Source of the DNA: JBDHWG01 sp046328525
GTDB taxonomy: Bacteria > Chloroflexota > Anaerolineae > Epilineales > JAHCIE01
Reading direction: 5' to 3'
DNA length: 64,000 bases
NCBI GenBank assembly: GCA_046328525.1
Contig: JAXLWK010000003.1
Span: 434,001 to 498,000, forward strand
The translations under genes were made by a program, and so were the position numbers. A model generated the notes under the pieces. It saw only the letters and a program-made list of their open reading frames with translations, was not told the origin of the DNA and did not search any database. Positions 25,066 to 33,711 of the stretch are shown piece after piece; position 1 is the stretch's first letter; each line of letters starts with the position of its first letter.

Positions 25066-25560
25066 ATGAGCAAGATTGCCGTGACTGTTGACGGCCAGAC
25101 GTACGAGATCGAGGTCACACTGCCGCCGGCCAACGAGACGAGCTTCAATGTGACGGTTGACGGCTACACCGTGCCGGTGAGCGTGTCGAGCCTCGACGGG
25201 ACCGATGCGCTGGATTGGATCATCACCGACAACGGGCCGTATGAGATTACCGTGGACCGCGACCTTCAGTGGATTCGCTCGTACCGCGGCCGGCACACGG
25301 TCGAGGTGCGCGACCTTGAGGTCACGACCTCGCGCCCGATGAGCCGCGACGGTCGGGTCAAGGCGCCGGTGCCGGGGCTGATTACGCGCATCCTGGTGCA
25401 GCCGGGCGAGAAGGTCGAGGCGGGCCAGCCGCTGCTGGTGCTCGAGGCGATGAAGATGGAGAACGAGATCAAAGCGCCGCGCAACGGCACCCTCGTTCAG
25501 CTCAACACGCAGTCGGGCAAGACCGTGACGCTGGGCGATGTCCTGGCCGAAATCCGCTAA
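25066..25560 (+). CDS. Biotin carboxyl carrier protein
   Basis: A 164-residue protein whose last 75 residues are a biotinyl domain: VKAPVPGLITRILVQPGEKVEAGQPLLVLEAMKMENE, with the biotin-accepting Lys130 in AMKM. The N-terminal half is a small beta-rich domain like those of propionyl-CoA carboxylase or decarboxylase carrier subunits. The ATG at 25066 has CAGGAG 7 bp upstream and starts 19 bp after the biotin carboxylase stop. It completes the three-gene carboxylase. A hairpin terminator follows at 25591-25629. Confidence 0.9.
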   Translation: MSKIAVTVDGQTYEIEVTLPPANETSFNVTVDGYTVPVSVSSLDGTDALDWIITDNGPYEITVDRDLQWIRSYRGRHTVEVRDLEVTTSRPMSRDGRVKAPVPGLITRILVQPGEKVEAGQPLLVLEAMKMENEIKAPRNGTLVQLNTQSGKTVTLGDVLAEIR

Positions 25561-25590
25561 CCCAAGTCGCTTTCCGTCCTGAGACACGCG

Positions 25591-25629
25591 AAGCCCTGCC
25601 GAGGCGGCTCTCCCGCCCGCGCAGGGCTT
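25591..25629. terminator. Bidirectional hairpin terminator
   Basis: AAGCCCTGC (25591-25599) pairs perfectly with GCAGGGCTT (25621-25629), loop 21 nt, followed by T-rich DNA. It lies between the converging biotin carrier and phosphoesterase genes. Confidence 0.6.
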
Positions 25630-25633
25630 TGTC

Positions 25634-26455
25634 CTATTCGGGCGCGGTCAGGATGCGGCGCAGGTAGCCCTGGATGCCGAGCTGCGGGTTCCACTGCCTG
25701 GGATAGCCGAGGGAGACTTCCTCGAAACGCACGTTGTCCACGATGTGCGTGCCTCGCATATGCAGGTGGCCGTAGACGACGGCCCGCACGTGGAAGCGCG
25801 TGTGCCAGTCTTCCGTGCGCCGCGTGCCGCACCACAGCGAGAAGCGCGGGATGTGGCGGAGATGCACCAGGTGATGGCGCAGCGGGAAGTGGTTGATGAG
25901 CACGAAGGGGAGGGCGGTCGCGGCGGCGGCGAGCCGCTTTTCGGTGTAGCGCGCCCGCAGCGCGCACCACACCGTCGCCGACGGGTACGGCTCGGTGTAG
26001 AGCATCTCTTCGTCGCTGGACACGATGCCGCTCTCGGCGGCCCACTCAATGGCGCGCGACAGCTCGACGTGGTCGGGCCGGAACGAGTAGTCGTAGAGGA
26101 CGAACAGCGGCGCGAGTAGACACATCGGATTGGCGGGCGGCCACGGGGTGTACGGGTCTTCGGGCGTCAGCACACCGTACTTGCGGCAGATGTCCACCAG
26201 GCGCCGATAGCGCGCCTCGCCGCGCGTTCCGGTCTTGTCCGATGGCAGTGTCCACAGGTCATGGTTGCCCGGTGTCCAGACGACGCGCTGGAACTGCTGG
26301 GTGAGATAGTGCAGGGCGAAGTCGAGGTGCGCCTCGGTCTCGCCGACGTCGCCGGCGACGATGAGCCAGTCGTTGGGGTGAATCGGCAGGGCCTTGAGCG
26401 CGTCGCGGTTGGAGCGGTGGCCGAGGTGGAGATCGCTGATGGCGTAGAGATTCAT
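25634..26455 (-). CDS. Calcineurin-like metallophosphoesterase
   Basis: A 273-residue phosphoesterase with the full dinuclear metal motif set: SDLHLGH near the N-terminus (Asp and His), VAGDVGE, WTPGNHDLW, INHFPLRHHLVHL and VYGHLHMRGTH. Such enzymes cleave phosphomono- or diesters; the substrate here is unknown. The N-terminus and the isolated position give no further clue. The start codon lies 7 bp behind a promoter-like -10 box and has no ribosome site, which suggests a leaderless message. Confidence 0.88.
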   Translation of the reverse strand: MNLYAISDLHLGHRSNRDALKALPIHPNDWLIVAGDVGETEAHLDFALHYLTQQFQRVVWTPGNHDLWTLPSDKTGTRGEARYRRLVDICRKYGVLTPEDPYTPWPPANPMCLLAPLFVLYDYSFRPDHVELSRAIEWAAESGIVSSDEEMLYTEPYPSATVWCALRARYTEKRLAAAATALPFVLINHFPLRHHLVHLRHIPRFSLWCGTRRTEDWHTRFHVRAVVYGHLHMRGTHIVDNVRFEEVSLGYPRQWNPQLGIQGYLRRILTAPE

Positions 26456-26461
26456 GGGAGT

Positions 26462-26490
26462 CTTATACAGTGGATTTCCCCGTTCTCCAA
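26462..26490 (-). promoter_or_regulatory. Candidate promoter of the phosphoesterase gene
   Basis: Minus strand TTGGAG (26485-26490), 17 bp, TATAAG (26462-26467). The expected transcription start coincides with the ATG at 26455. Confidence 0.5.
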
Positions 26491-26510
26491 ATGAAGCGCC
26501 CTAGCGGCGA

Positions 26511-26539
26511 TTGCCGCCCTCCGCCGCCTGGGGTATACT
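26511..26539 (+). promoter_or_regulatory. Promoter of the lactate/glycolate operon
   Basis: TTGCCG (26511-26516), 17 bp, TATACT (26534-26539), about 47 bp upstream of the lutA start. Confidence 0.6.
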
Positions 26540-26585
26540 ACACCCGTGCCGTTCGGCAACCTCAAACGACTCGAGAGGGGCGGTC

Positions 26586-27314
26586 ATGGCAATCACGGCT
26601 CAGCTTTTTGTCACCTGTCTGCACGAGCAGTTCTACCCCAACGCTTTGAAGAGCATGGTCTCGGTTCTGGAGCGGCTCGGCGTCACGTGCCAGATGCCCC
26701 AGGCGCAGACGTGCTGCGGCCAGCCCTTCTACAACACCGGCTTCCAGAGCCGGGCGCGTACAGTGGCCCGCCAGTGGCTCGCCGCCTTCGGCGAGACCGA
26801 CGGCTACATCGTCTCGCCGTCCGGCTCGTGCGTGGACATGGTGCGCCACCACTACCTCGAATTGTTCCCGGAGGGCGACGTCGCCCACGAAACGGTGAAG
26901 CAGGCCGTGGCGCGCACCTACGAGCTGACGGCTTTCCTGGTAGACGTGCTGGGCGTCACCGACGTCGGGGCGCGCTTCCCGCACAAGGTCACTTACCACG
27001 CCTCGTGCCACGGGTTGCGCGGCCTCGGCCTGCGCGAGCAGCCGCGGCAACTCCTGGCCGCCGTGCGCGACATCGAGCTGATTCCGCTGCCCCAGGCAGA
27101 CACGTGCTGCGGCTTCGGCGGCGCTTTCAGCGTCATCTACCCCGAAGTGTCGCAGGCGATGATGCTGACGAAGGTGCGCAACATCGAGGCGACGGGCGCG
27201 GAGGTCGTCGTGGCCGGGGACGCCGGCTGCCTCATGAACATCGCCGGCGGCCTGCGCCGCGCCAAATCGCCCATCCGCACGCTGCACATCGCCGAAATCC
27301 TGGCGTCCCGCTGA
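26586..27314 (+). CDS. lutA: Lactate utilization protein A (Fe-S oxidoreductase, CCG domains)
   Basis: A 242-residue protein with two Cys-rich CCG domains: QTCCGQPFYNTG in the first half and DTCCGFGGAFS in the second, with matching SGSCVDMVRHHY and VTYHASCHGLRGLG segments. This is the LutA/YkgE pattern; with LutB and LutC it forms the cytoplasmic complex that oxidises L-lactate to pyruvate. The ATG at 26586 follows a GAGAGGGG site; the upstream start at 26511 overlaps the promoter. lutB follows by 12 bp. LutA homologues also act as heterodisulfide reductase-type subunits, but gene order favours lactate use. Confidence 0.9.
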   Translation: MAITAQLFVTCLHEQFYPNALKSMVSVLERLGVTCQMPQAQTCCGQPFYNTGFQSRARTVARQWLAAFGETDGYIVSPSGSCVDMVRHHYLELFPEGDVAHETVKQAVARTYELTAFLVDVLGVTDVGARFPHKVTYHASCHGLRGLGLREQPRQLLAAVRDIELIPLPQADTCCGFGGAFSVIYPEVSQAMMLTKVRNIEATGAEVVVAGDAGCLMNIAGGLRRAKSPIRTLHIAEILASR

Positions 27315-27326
27315 GAGGGGGTCGAC

Positions 27327-29012
27327 ATGACACACACCGTGAGTCACATTGCCTTCCGCGAGAACACGCAGCGCGTCCCGCCGCACATGCCGCCGTCGGT
27401 GCAGAAGGCGACGAGCAAGTTCCTGGGCAACCGCGCCGCCCTGGTAGACATTATCGGGCAGGACCACTGGCAGGCGCTGCGCCAGGCGGGCCACGACCTT
27501 CGGATGCACGCCATTGACCACCTCGACACGTACCTGGAGCAGGTGGAGCAGCGCGTGACCGAGGCGGGCGGATACGTCCACTGGGCGCGGGACGCCGCCG
27601 AGGCCCAGCGGATCGTGCTGGACATCGCGCAGCAGCACGGCGTCCGGCGCGTCGTCAAGTCGAAGAGCATGGCGACCGAGGAGATCGAGCTGAACCACGC
27701 CCTCCAGGCCGCTGACATTTCCGTGGTCGAGACGGACCTGGGCGAGTACATCATCCAGCTCGCCGGCGTCACGCCGTCCCACATCATCGTGCCGGCCGTG
27801 CACCTCACGAAGGAGGGCATCGCCGACCTGTTCAATGCGAAGCTCGGCGTCCAGGCCCCGCCGGACCCGAAGGTCCTGACCCAAATCGCCCACGAGCGGC
27901 TGCGCGAGGAGTTCCTGAACGCTGACATGGGCATCTCTGGCGCGAACTTCGTCGTCGCCGAGACGGGCGCGATTGTCGTCGTCTCCAACGAGGGCAATGC
28001 CCGCATGTGCACGACGCTGCCGCCGCTCCACGTCGCCGTCGTTGGCATTGACAAGGTCGTGCCGGACATGCAGAGCCTGGCCGTGCTGCTCAAGCTCCTC
28101 GCCCGCAGCGCGACCGGGCAGAAGATGTCGTGCTATACGTCGTTCATTACCGGCCCGCGCCGCGACCCGGACGAGGGCGGCCCGCAGGAGTTCCATCTTG
28201 TGCTCCTGGACAACGGGCGCACCCGCGTGTTGCAGGACGAAGTGACGCGCGAGACGATGCTGTGCATTCGCTGCGGCGCGTGCCTCAACACCTGCCCGGT
28301 GTACAACAGTGTCGGCGGGCACGCCTACGGCTGGGTCTACTCCGGCCCCATCGGCGCGATCCTCGCGCCGCAGTTACTCGGCACGCAGGCCGCCGGCGAT
28401 CTGCCGTTCGCTTCGTCCTTGTGCGGCGCGTGCGGCGAGATCTGCCCGGTCAAGATTCCCATTCCCCAGATTCTCCTGCGCTTGCGCCACCGCGTGATGG
28501 AGGGTGACGCCGTTGAGGGGCCGGTGTCCGGGGCCGCCGCGCGCGTCGCGGCCTCAGCCGGGGCCGCCGTCTTCGCGTCGCCCTTCCTGTACGAAACAGC
28601 GGCCGGCCTGGGCATCGCTGCGCAAACGCCCCTGGCGCGGGACGGGTGGCTCCAATCACTGCCGCCGCCCCTGAACCGCTGGACGGATGCGCGCCCGTTC
28701 CCGGCGCTCGAAGGCGGCTTTCGGGATTGGTGGCGCGCCCATGCCCCTGAGACGGCCGATCCCGCCCTGGCCGTCGCGCACGTCGCCACCTCGCCGCGTG
28801 AGGAGATGGCCGGAGAGAGTATTGAAGCGCAGACAAGGGAGGTTGGCGTGCCTGACGTGACGCCTGATGAACAGGTCCCCGTCTCGCCGGACGAGGCCGC
28901 GCCTGATTCGCAAATGACGCCGCGCCGCGAGCAGGCGGCGAAAGTCATCGCGGCGGCGGCAGTCGTGGCCCTGGTCGCCTACGGCATCCGCGAGTGGCGG
29001 AGGCGGTCATGA
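27327..29012 (+). CDS. lutB: Lactate utilization protein B with C-terminal membrane helix
   Basis: A 561-residue LutB. The LUD domain (about 1-300) includes VVKSKSMATEEIELNHAL and VVAETGAIVVVSNEGNARM. The ferredoxin part has two 4Fe-4S motifs: CIRCGACLNTCP (Cys313, 316, 319, 323) and CGACGEICP (Cys366, 369, 373). LutB usually ends at about 470-480 residues; here a Pro/Glu-rich linker and a hydrophobic helix (about 537-554, ending GIREWRRRS) add some 80 residues, suggesting membrane anchoring near the quinone pool. It overlaps lutC by 4 bp (ATGA). Confidence 0.9.
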   Translation: MTHTVSHIAFRENTQRVPPHMPPSVQKATSKFLGNRAALVDIIGQDHWQALRQAGHDLRMHAIDHLDTYLEQVEQRVTEAGGYVHWARDAAEAQRIVLDIAQQHGVRRVVKSKSMATEEIELNHALQAADISVVETDLGEYIIQLAGVTPSHIIVPAVHLTKEGIADLFNAKLGVQAPPDPKVLTQIAHERLREEFLNADMGISGANFVVAETGAIVVVSNEGNARMCTTLPPLHVAVVGIDKVVPDMQSLAVLLKLLARSATGQKMSCYTSFITGPRRDPDEGGPQEFHLVLLDNGRTRVLQDEVTRETMLCIRCGACLNTCPVYNSVGGHAYGWVYSGPIGAILAPQLLGTQAAGDLPFASSLCGACGEICPVKIPIPQILLRLRHRVMEGDAVEGPVSGAAARVAASAGAAVFASPFLYETAAGLGIAAQTPLARDGWLQSLPPPLNRWTDARPFPALEGGFRDWWRAHAPETADPALAVAHVATSPREEMAGESIEAQTREVGVPDVTPDEQVPVSPDEAAPDSQMTPRREQAAKVIAAAAVVALVAYGIREWRRRS

Positions 29013-29671
29013 GCGCAGCCAGGGATGAGATTCTGGGCAAGGTGCGCGTCGCTCTGGGACGCACGGCTCCGACCGGTCCGTCGCCTGCGCCAGCGGACAT
29101 CTCGGCGGCCGTTCCGTTGCGGCCGGCCGGTGATCCCGACGCGGATGTGGACGCGGCGCTGAGCGAGCTAGGCAAGGTGGGCGCGACACCGCGCCGCATC
29201 GCCCGCCGCGAGGACCTGCACGCTGCCCTCGGCGCGCTCGTCGCCTCGGAGAGCATCAAGAAGGCCGTCCTGTGGGACACGGATGAGATTCGCGCCCTCG
29301 GCATCGCCGACACCCTGGCCGGGCTGGGCGTCGAGATCGTGCCGACGACCGCCGACAAGCGCGCCCTCGCCGCCTGCGACCTGGGGGTGACGGGGGTGGA
29401 CTTGGCGCTGCCGGAAACAGGAACCCTGGTGCTCCGCTCATCGCCGGCGCGGCCGCGCGTCGTCTCGCTCCTGCCGCGCGTTCACCTGGCGCTGCTGCGC
29501 CCGTCCGCCATGCGGCCCGACCTGGCCAAGGTGTTCGAGGAGGTGGGCGGCGAGCGCTACTTCGTGTTCGTCACGGGGCCGAGCCGCACCGCCGACATCG
29601 AGCTGACGCTGACCATCGGCGTGCATGGGCCGGCGGCGCTCTACGTCTGGGCGCTTGGGGCGGACGTATGA
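29009..29671 (+). CDS. lutC: Lactate utilization protein C (LUD domain)
   Basis: A 220-residue LUD-domain protein: VLWDTDEIRALGIADTLAGLG, CDLGVTGVDLALPETGTLVL and the C-terminal FVTGPSRTADIELTLTIGVHGP are the LutC/YkgG signature. It is the third part of the L-lactate oxidising complex. The ATG at 29009 overlaps the lutB stop, and its own stop overlaps the glcF start (both ATGA), so translation is coupled. The first 60 residues form a low-complexity Pro/Ala segment. Confidence 0.9.
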   Translation: MSAARDEILGKVRVALGRTAPTGPSPAPADISAAVPLRPAGDPDADVDAALSELGKVGATPRRIARREDLHAALGALVASESIKKAVLWDTDEIRALGIADTLAGLGVEIVPTTADKRALAACDLGVTGVDLALPETGTLVLRSSPARPRVVSLLPRVHLALLRPSAMRPDLAKVFEEVGGERYFVFVTGPSRTADIELTLTIGVHGPAALYVWALGADV

Positions 29672-30963
29672 GCGGCGCGTTCGCTCGCCTCCAGACCGAC
29701 GACTACGCGGCCCGGCTGAACCAGTGTGTCCACTGCGGGCTGTGCCTGCAAGCCTGCCCAACCTATGCCGTCTTCGGCACGGAGATGGACTCGCCGCGCG
29801 GGCGCATCGTCCTGATGCGGGCCGCCGCCGAGGGACGCATCGCCGAGGACGAGATCGGCGACGCCTTCGCCACGCACATCACCCGCTGCCTGGCGTGTCG
29901 CGCGTGCGAGACGGCGTGTCCGTCCGGCGTGCAGTATGGGGCGCTGGTGGAGCAGGCGCGCATTGTCGTCGAGCAGAACCGCGCGCCGAGCGCCGCCGAG
30001 CGTCTCGTGCGCTGGGTGGGGCTGCGCGAGATGATGCCGCACCTGGGCCGCCTCAAGGCGATGGCGAGCGCAATGCGCCTGTACGAGACCAGCGGCGCGC
30101 AGCGACTCGTGCGCGACTCAGGCTGGCTGCCAGAGAGCCTGGCGGCCATGGAAGCCATCCTGCCGCCGTTGGCCGCCCGCCGCAACGACTACGGCAAGCC
30201 CGCGCCCGCGCTCGGCTCGAAACATGGCCGCGTCGCCTTCTTCTACGGCTGCATCCAGGAGGCGTTCCTGGGCCACGTCAACGCCGCCACCGTGCGCGTT
30301 TTGCAGCACAACGGCTACGAGGTCGTTTTCCCTGAGGCGCAGACGTGCTGCGGCGCGGCCCAGGCGCATGTCGGCGACGAGGCGGCGGCACGGGCGCTGG
30401 CCCGCCGCAACATAGACGCCTTCGCGGCGCTGAACGTGGACGCCGTCATCACGAACGCCGGCGGCTGCGGGGCGGCGCTCAAGGAGTACGCCCACATCTT
30501 GCGCGACGACCCGGCCTACGGCCCCAAGGCGGAGGCGTTCGTCGCCAACGTCCAGGACATTAGCGAGTTCCTGTCGGCGCACCTCAACACCCCACCCACC
30601 GGCGAAGTGCGCGTCCGCGCCACCTACGCCGACTCGTGCCACCTGCGCCACGCCCAGAAGGTCGTCAGACAGCCGCGCGACATTCTGCGCAGTATCCCCG
30701 GCCTTCAGCTCGTCGAGCTGAGTCAGCCCGACCGCTGCTGCGGCAGCGCTGGCGTCTACAACATCGTCCAGCCGGAGATCGCCGACCAGCTGCTGGACAT
30801 GAAGATGGCGGACATCGCGGCGACAGGGGCGGAGGTGATTGTGACGACGAACACCGGCTGCCACATGCAGTACTACGTCGGCGTGCGGCGGTCGGGGCTG
30901 AACGCCCGCGTGCTGCACCTGGCCGAGGTGCTGGACCTGTCGTACCAGAATGCTCGCCCCTGA
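29668..30963 (+). CDS. glcF: Glycolate oxidase iron-sulfur subunit
   Basis: A 431-residue protein with two N-terminal 4Fe-4S motifs (CVHCGLCLQACP and CLACRACETACP) and two CCG domains (QTCCGAAQAHVGDE and DRCCGSAGVYNIVQPE), the layout of GlcF. GlcF carries electrons from the flavin subunits GlcD/GlcE to the respiratory chain in oxidation of glycolate or D-lactate. It starts in an ATGA overlap with lutC. The fused GlcD-GlcE gene follows by 31 bp, completing a glycolate oxidase in two genes. Confidence 0.92.
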   Translation: MSGAFARLQTDDYAARLNQCVHCGLCLQACPTYAVFGTEMDSPRGRIVLMRAAAEGRIAEDEIGDAFATHITRCLACRACETACPSGVQYGALVEQARIVVEQNRAPSAAERLVRWVGLREMMPHLGRLKAMASAMRLYETSGAQRLVRDSGWLPESLAAMEAILPPLAARRNDYGKPAPALGSKHGRVAFFYGCIQEAFLGHVNAATVRVLQHNGYEVVFPEAQTCCGAAQAHVGDEAAARALARRNIDAFAALNVDAVITNAGGCGAALKEYAHILRDDPAYGPKAEAFVANVQDISEFLSAHLNTPPTGEVRVRATYADSCHLRHAQKVVRQPRDILRSIPGLQLVELSQPDRCCGSAGVYNIVQPEIADQLLDMKMADIAATGAEVIVTTNTGCHMQYYVGVRRSGLNARVLHLAEVLDLSYQNARP

Positions 30964-30994
30964 CCAGACCGTTAGGAGCCAACAGGGAGGCCGC

Positions 30995-33601
30995 ATGGCC
31001 GTGGACACGAGCCTGCTAGACTCGCTTGCCAACATCGTCTCGCCGGAGCAGGTTGTCACCAACCCGGTGCAGCTCCTGACCTACGAGGGCGATGCCAGCC
31101 TCGACCAGGGAACGCCGGACGCCGTCGTGTTCCCGCGCAGCGTCTACGAGGTCGTGCGCATCGTGCGCTGGGCCGCCGCCAACGGCGTGCCCCTCGTGGC
31201 GCGCGGCGCTGGCACCGGCCTGTCCGGCGGCGCGGTGCCCGACCGCGGCGGCCTCATCGTGGCATTCTCCCACATGGCCGATCTGCGCGAGCTGGACGAG
31301 GTCGGGCGCAGCGCCGTCGTCGAGCCGGGGCTAGTCAACCTGACGCTGGACACCGCCGCGAAGGCGAAGGGGTGGTACTACCCACCCGACCCGGCCAGCG
31401 GCCGCTCCTCGACGCTCGGTGGCAACCTGGCTGAGAACGCCGGCGGCCCCCACTGCTTCAAGTACGGCGTGACGGCGAACTATGTGACCGGCGTCGAGGT
31501 CGTCATGGCAGACGGGCGGCTGCTCCGCTTCGGCGGCCGCGCCCTGGACTACCCGGAGTACGACCTTGTCGGATTGATGACCGGCAGCGAGGGAACCCTT
31601 GGGGTGATGACCTCGGCCAGCGTGCGCCTATTGCGTAACCCGCCGGCAGTCAAGACGATGATGGCGGCGTTCGACTCGGTCGAGACGGCCGGCGAGGCCG
31701 TGTCGGCGATCATCGCGCGCGGACTCGTCCCGGCGACGATGGAGATGATGGACCAGCGCATGATGCGCATCATCGAGGATTTTGTGCATCCCGGCCTGCC
31801 TGTCGAGGCGGGCGCCGTGCTCATCATCGAGACCGACGGCTACGCGGAGAGTGTGGCACCGCAGCTCGACGAGATCATCGAAATTCTGAACGCCCACAAC
31901 GCCTTTCAGCTGCATGTCGCCGAGACGGCGGCCGAGCGCGACCGGCTCTGGTATGGCCGCAAGAGCGCGGCGGGGGCGATGGCCCGCCTGGCCCCCGCCT
32001 TCTTCCTCGTGGATGGAACGGTGCCGCGCAGCCACCTGGCCGAGACGCTGGCCGGTGTCAACCGCATCTGCGACGCGGCGGGGTTGCGCGTGTCCTACGT
32101 GTTCCACGCCGGCGACGGCAATCTGCACCCGTTCATCCTCATCCCCGACCCGCGCGACAAAGCCTTCCTCCGCCGCGTCATGGACGCCGGGCGCGAAATT
32201 CTCGCCCTGTGCTGTCGCTTCGATGGCAGCATCACCGGCGAGCATGGCGTGGGCATCGAGAAGCGCGAGTTCATGCCGCTGATGTACAGCCGCGACGAGC
32301 TGGACGTCATGCGCGACATCAAGGCGGTCTTCGACCCGGCGGGGCTGCTCAATCCCGGCAAAATCTTCCCGTCCGAGGCTCCCACCCTGGCGCCGCGCGC
32401 GCCGCTGGCGCTCCCGCCGCTCGGCGCGACGTTCGCCCCGTCCAGCGCGTCCGAGGCGGCCGAAGCGCTGCGCGTGTGGGCCGACGAGGGGCGGCGGGTG
32501 CGCATTCGCGGCGGCGGCACGAAGTCGGCGCTCCTGCCGCCGGCCGACGTGACCCTCTCGACCGAAGCCCTCCGCGGGATCAAGAAATACGCGCTCTCCG
32601 ATCTGTATGTGACCGTCGGCGCCGGTACGCCCCTGGCGGAGTTGCAAGCGGCGTTGGCGCGGGACGGGATGTGGGTTCCGCTGGCCTCGGCGTGGCCGGC
32701 CTCGACCGTGGGCGGCGTCCTCGCCACGGCCTTCAACGCGCCCCAGCGCATGCGGTATGGGGGGGCGCGGGACCTGATGCTGGCGGCGACAGTGGCCCTG
32801 GCCGATGGCCGCGTGATCCGCGCCGGCCGGCCCGTCGTCAAGAATGTGGCGGGCTACGACCTGCCGAAGCTGTTCGTCGGTTCCCACGGGACGCTGGGCC
32901 TGCTGGCAGACGTGACGCTCAAGCTTGCGCCGCTGCCCCGCGCCCGCGCGACACTCGCTATCCCGGTCGCCGACACCCAGCAGGGGCTGGCGGTGGGACG
33001 GGCGCTGCTGCGCGTGTGCCTGGTCGCGTCGTCCCTCCTGCTGGTCAGCCGGCCGAGCGGCGAGTGGCTCGCTGATGTACCCCTGCCGCTCGACGATGTC
33101 TCGTCCGTCCTCTTGTACACGGCGGAGGGCGAGCGGGAGGACGTGGCGGCGGAGGTGGCGCAGGTGGAAGCGGTCGCGGCAGGCTTTGGCTTGCGCGCGG
33201 CGGCTCTCAATGCTGTTTCCGGAACGGATGTCTGGGGCGCATTTCTACGCGGCGCGGGCGGCAACTCGACGTTGATGCGTGTCGGCGTGCCGCCCAAGGA
33301 CGTGTCCGCCGCCGTCGCTGCGCTGGAAGGAATGCTGGCGGGTGGCGCTTTTGTCGCCGACATCGCCAACGGGCAGCTCTACGCTGACGGCATGGCGGAT
33401 GTGGCGGCGGCGCGTGCGGCGGCGCGTCCGTTCGGCGGCTACGGTGTCGTGGTCGCAGCGCCGCAGACGAGCGGGCTGGACCCCTGGGGGTACACGCCGG
33501 AGGGGCTGGACTTGATGCGTCAACTGAAAAGGCGCTGGGACCCGCGCGGCGCGCTCAACCCGGCCGCGTTCTTGCCCGCGCTTGACGCCGTCTCGCCATA
33601 G
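30995..33601 (+). CDS. GlcD-GlcE fusion: FAD-linked glycolate/D-lactate oxidase
   Basis: An 868-residue fusion of two FAD-linked oxidase subunits. Residues 1-457 are GlcD: FAD-binding type 4 (GAGTGLSGGAVPDRGG, GRSSTLGGNLAENAGGP, GLMTGSEGTLGVMT) and the oxidase C-terminal domain (HAGDGNLHPF, GEHGVGIEKREFM, LLNPGKIFP). Residues 477-868 are GlcE: RIRGGGTKSALLP, STVGGVLATAFNAP, RPVVKNVAGYDLPKLFVGSHGTLGLL. GlcD and GlcE are usually separate and form one complex with GlcF. The ATG at 30995 has GGGAGG upstream. D-lactate instead of glycolate is possible as substrate. Confidence 0.9.
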   Translation: MAVDTSLLDSLANIVSPEQVVTNPVQLLTYEGDASLDQGTPDAVVFPRSVYEVVRIVRWAAANGVPLVARGAGTGLSGGAVPDRGGLIVAFSHMADLRELDEVGRSAVVEPGLVNLTLDTAAKAKGWYYPPDPASGRSSTLGGNLAENAGGPHCFKYGVTANYVTGVEVVMADGRLLRFGGRALDYPEYDLVGLMTGSEGTLGVMTSASVRLLRNPPAVKTMMAAFDSVETAGEAVSAIIARGLVPATMEMMDQRMMRIIEDFVHPGLPVEAGAVLIIETDGYAESVAPQLDEIIEILNAHNAFQLHVAETAAERDRLWYGRKSAAGAMARLAPAFFLVDGTVPRSHLAETLAGVNRICDAAGLRVSYVFHAGDGNLHPFILIPDPRDKAFLRRVMDAGREILALCCRFDGSITGEHGVGIEKREFMPLMYSRDELDVMRDIKAVFDPAGLLNPGKIFPSEAPTLAPRAPLALPPLGATFAPSSASEAAEALRVWADEGRRVRIRGGGTKSALLPPADVTLSTEALRGIKKYALSDLYVTVGAGTPLAELQAALARDGMWVPLASAWPASTVGGVLATAFNAPQRMRYGGARDLMLAATVALADGRVIRAGRPVVKNVAGYDLPKLFVGSHGTLGLLADVTLKLAPLPRARATLAIPVADTQQGLAVGRALLRVCLVASSLLLVSRPSGEWLADVPLPLDDVSSVLLYTAEGEREDVAAEVAQVEAVAAGFGLRAAALNAVSGTDVWGAFLRGAGGNSTLMRVGVPPKDVSAAVAALEGMLAGGAFVADIANGQLYADGMADVAAARAAARPFGGYGVVVAAPQTSGLDPWGYTPEGLDLMRQLKRRWDPRGALNPAAFLPALDAVSP

Positions 33602-33673
33602 AGCGGCGCCGGTGGTGTCAGCGCCCGGCGCAGGCTTTGGAGAGGAAAGGCAACGCCAGGGCGCAAAGACACA

Positions 33674-33701
33674 AAGGAAGAAAGGCAGGGCCTTTCTCCT
33701 T
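33674..33701. terminator. Strong hairpin between converging operons
   Basis: AAGGAAGAAAGGC (33674-33686) pairs with GCCTTTCTCCTT (33690-33701) with one bulged A and a 3-nt loop. It separates the end of the glcDE gene (plus) from the end of the first iolG gene (minus) and can end both transcripts. Confidence 0.65.
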
Positions 33702-33711
33702 CGCGTCTACC

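Noticed and set aside
26562..28322. A 586-codon minus-strand frame over lutA and lutB
   Set aside because: Spans two true genes and their junction in antisense; composition is that of a shadow frame.
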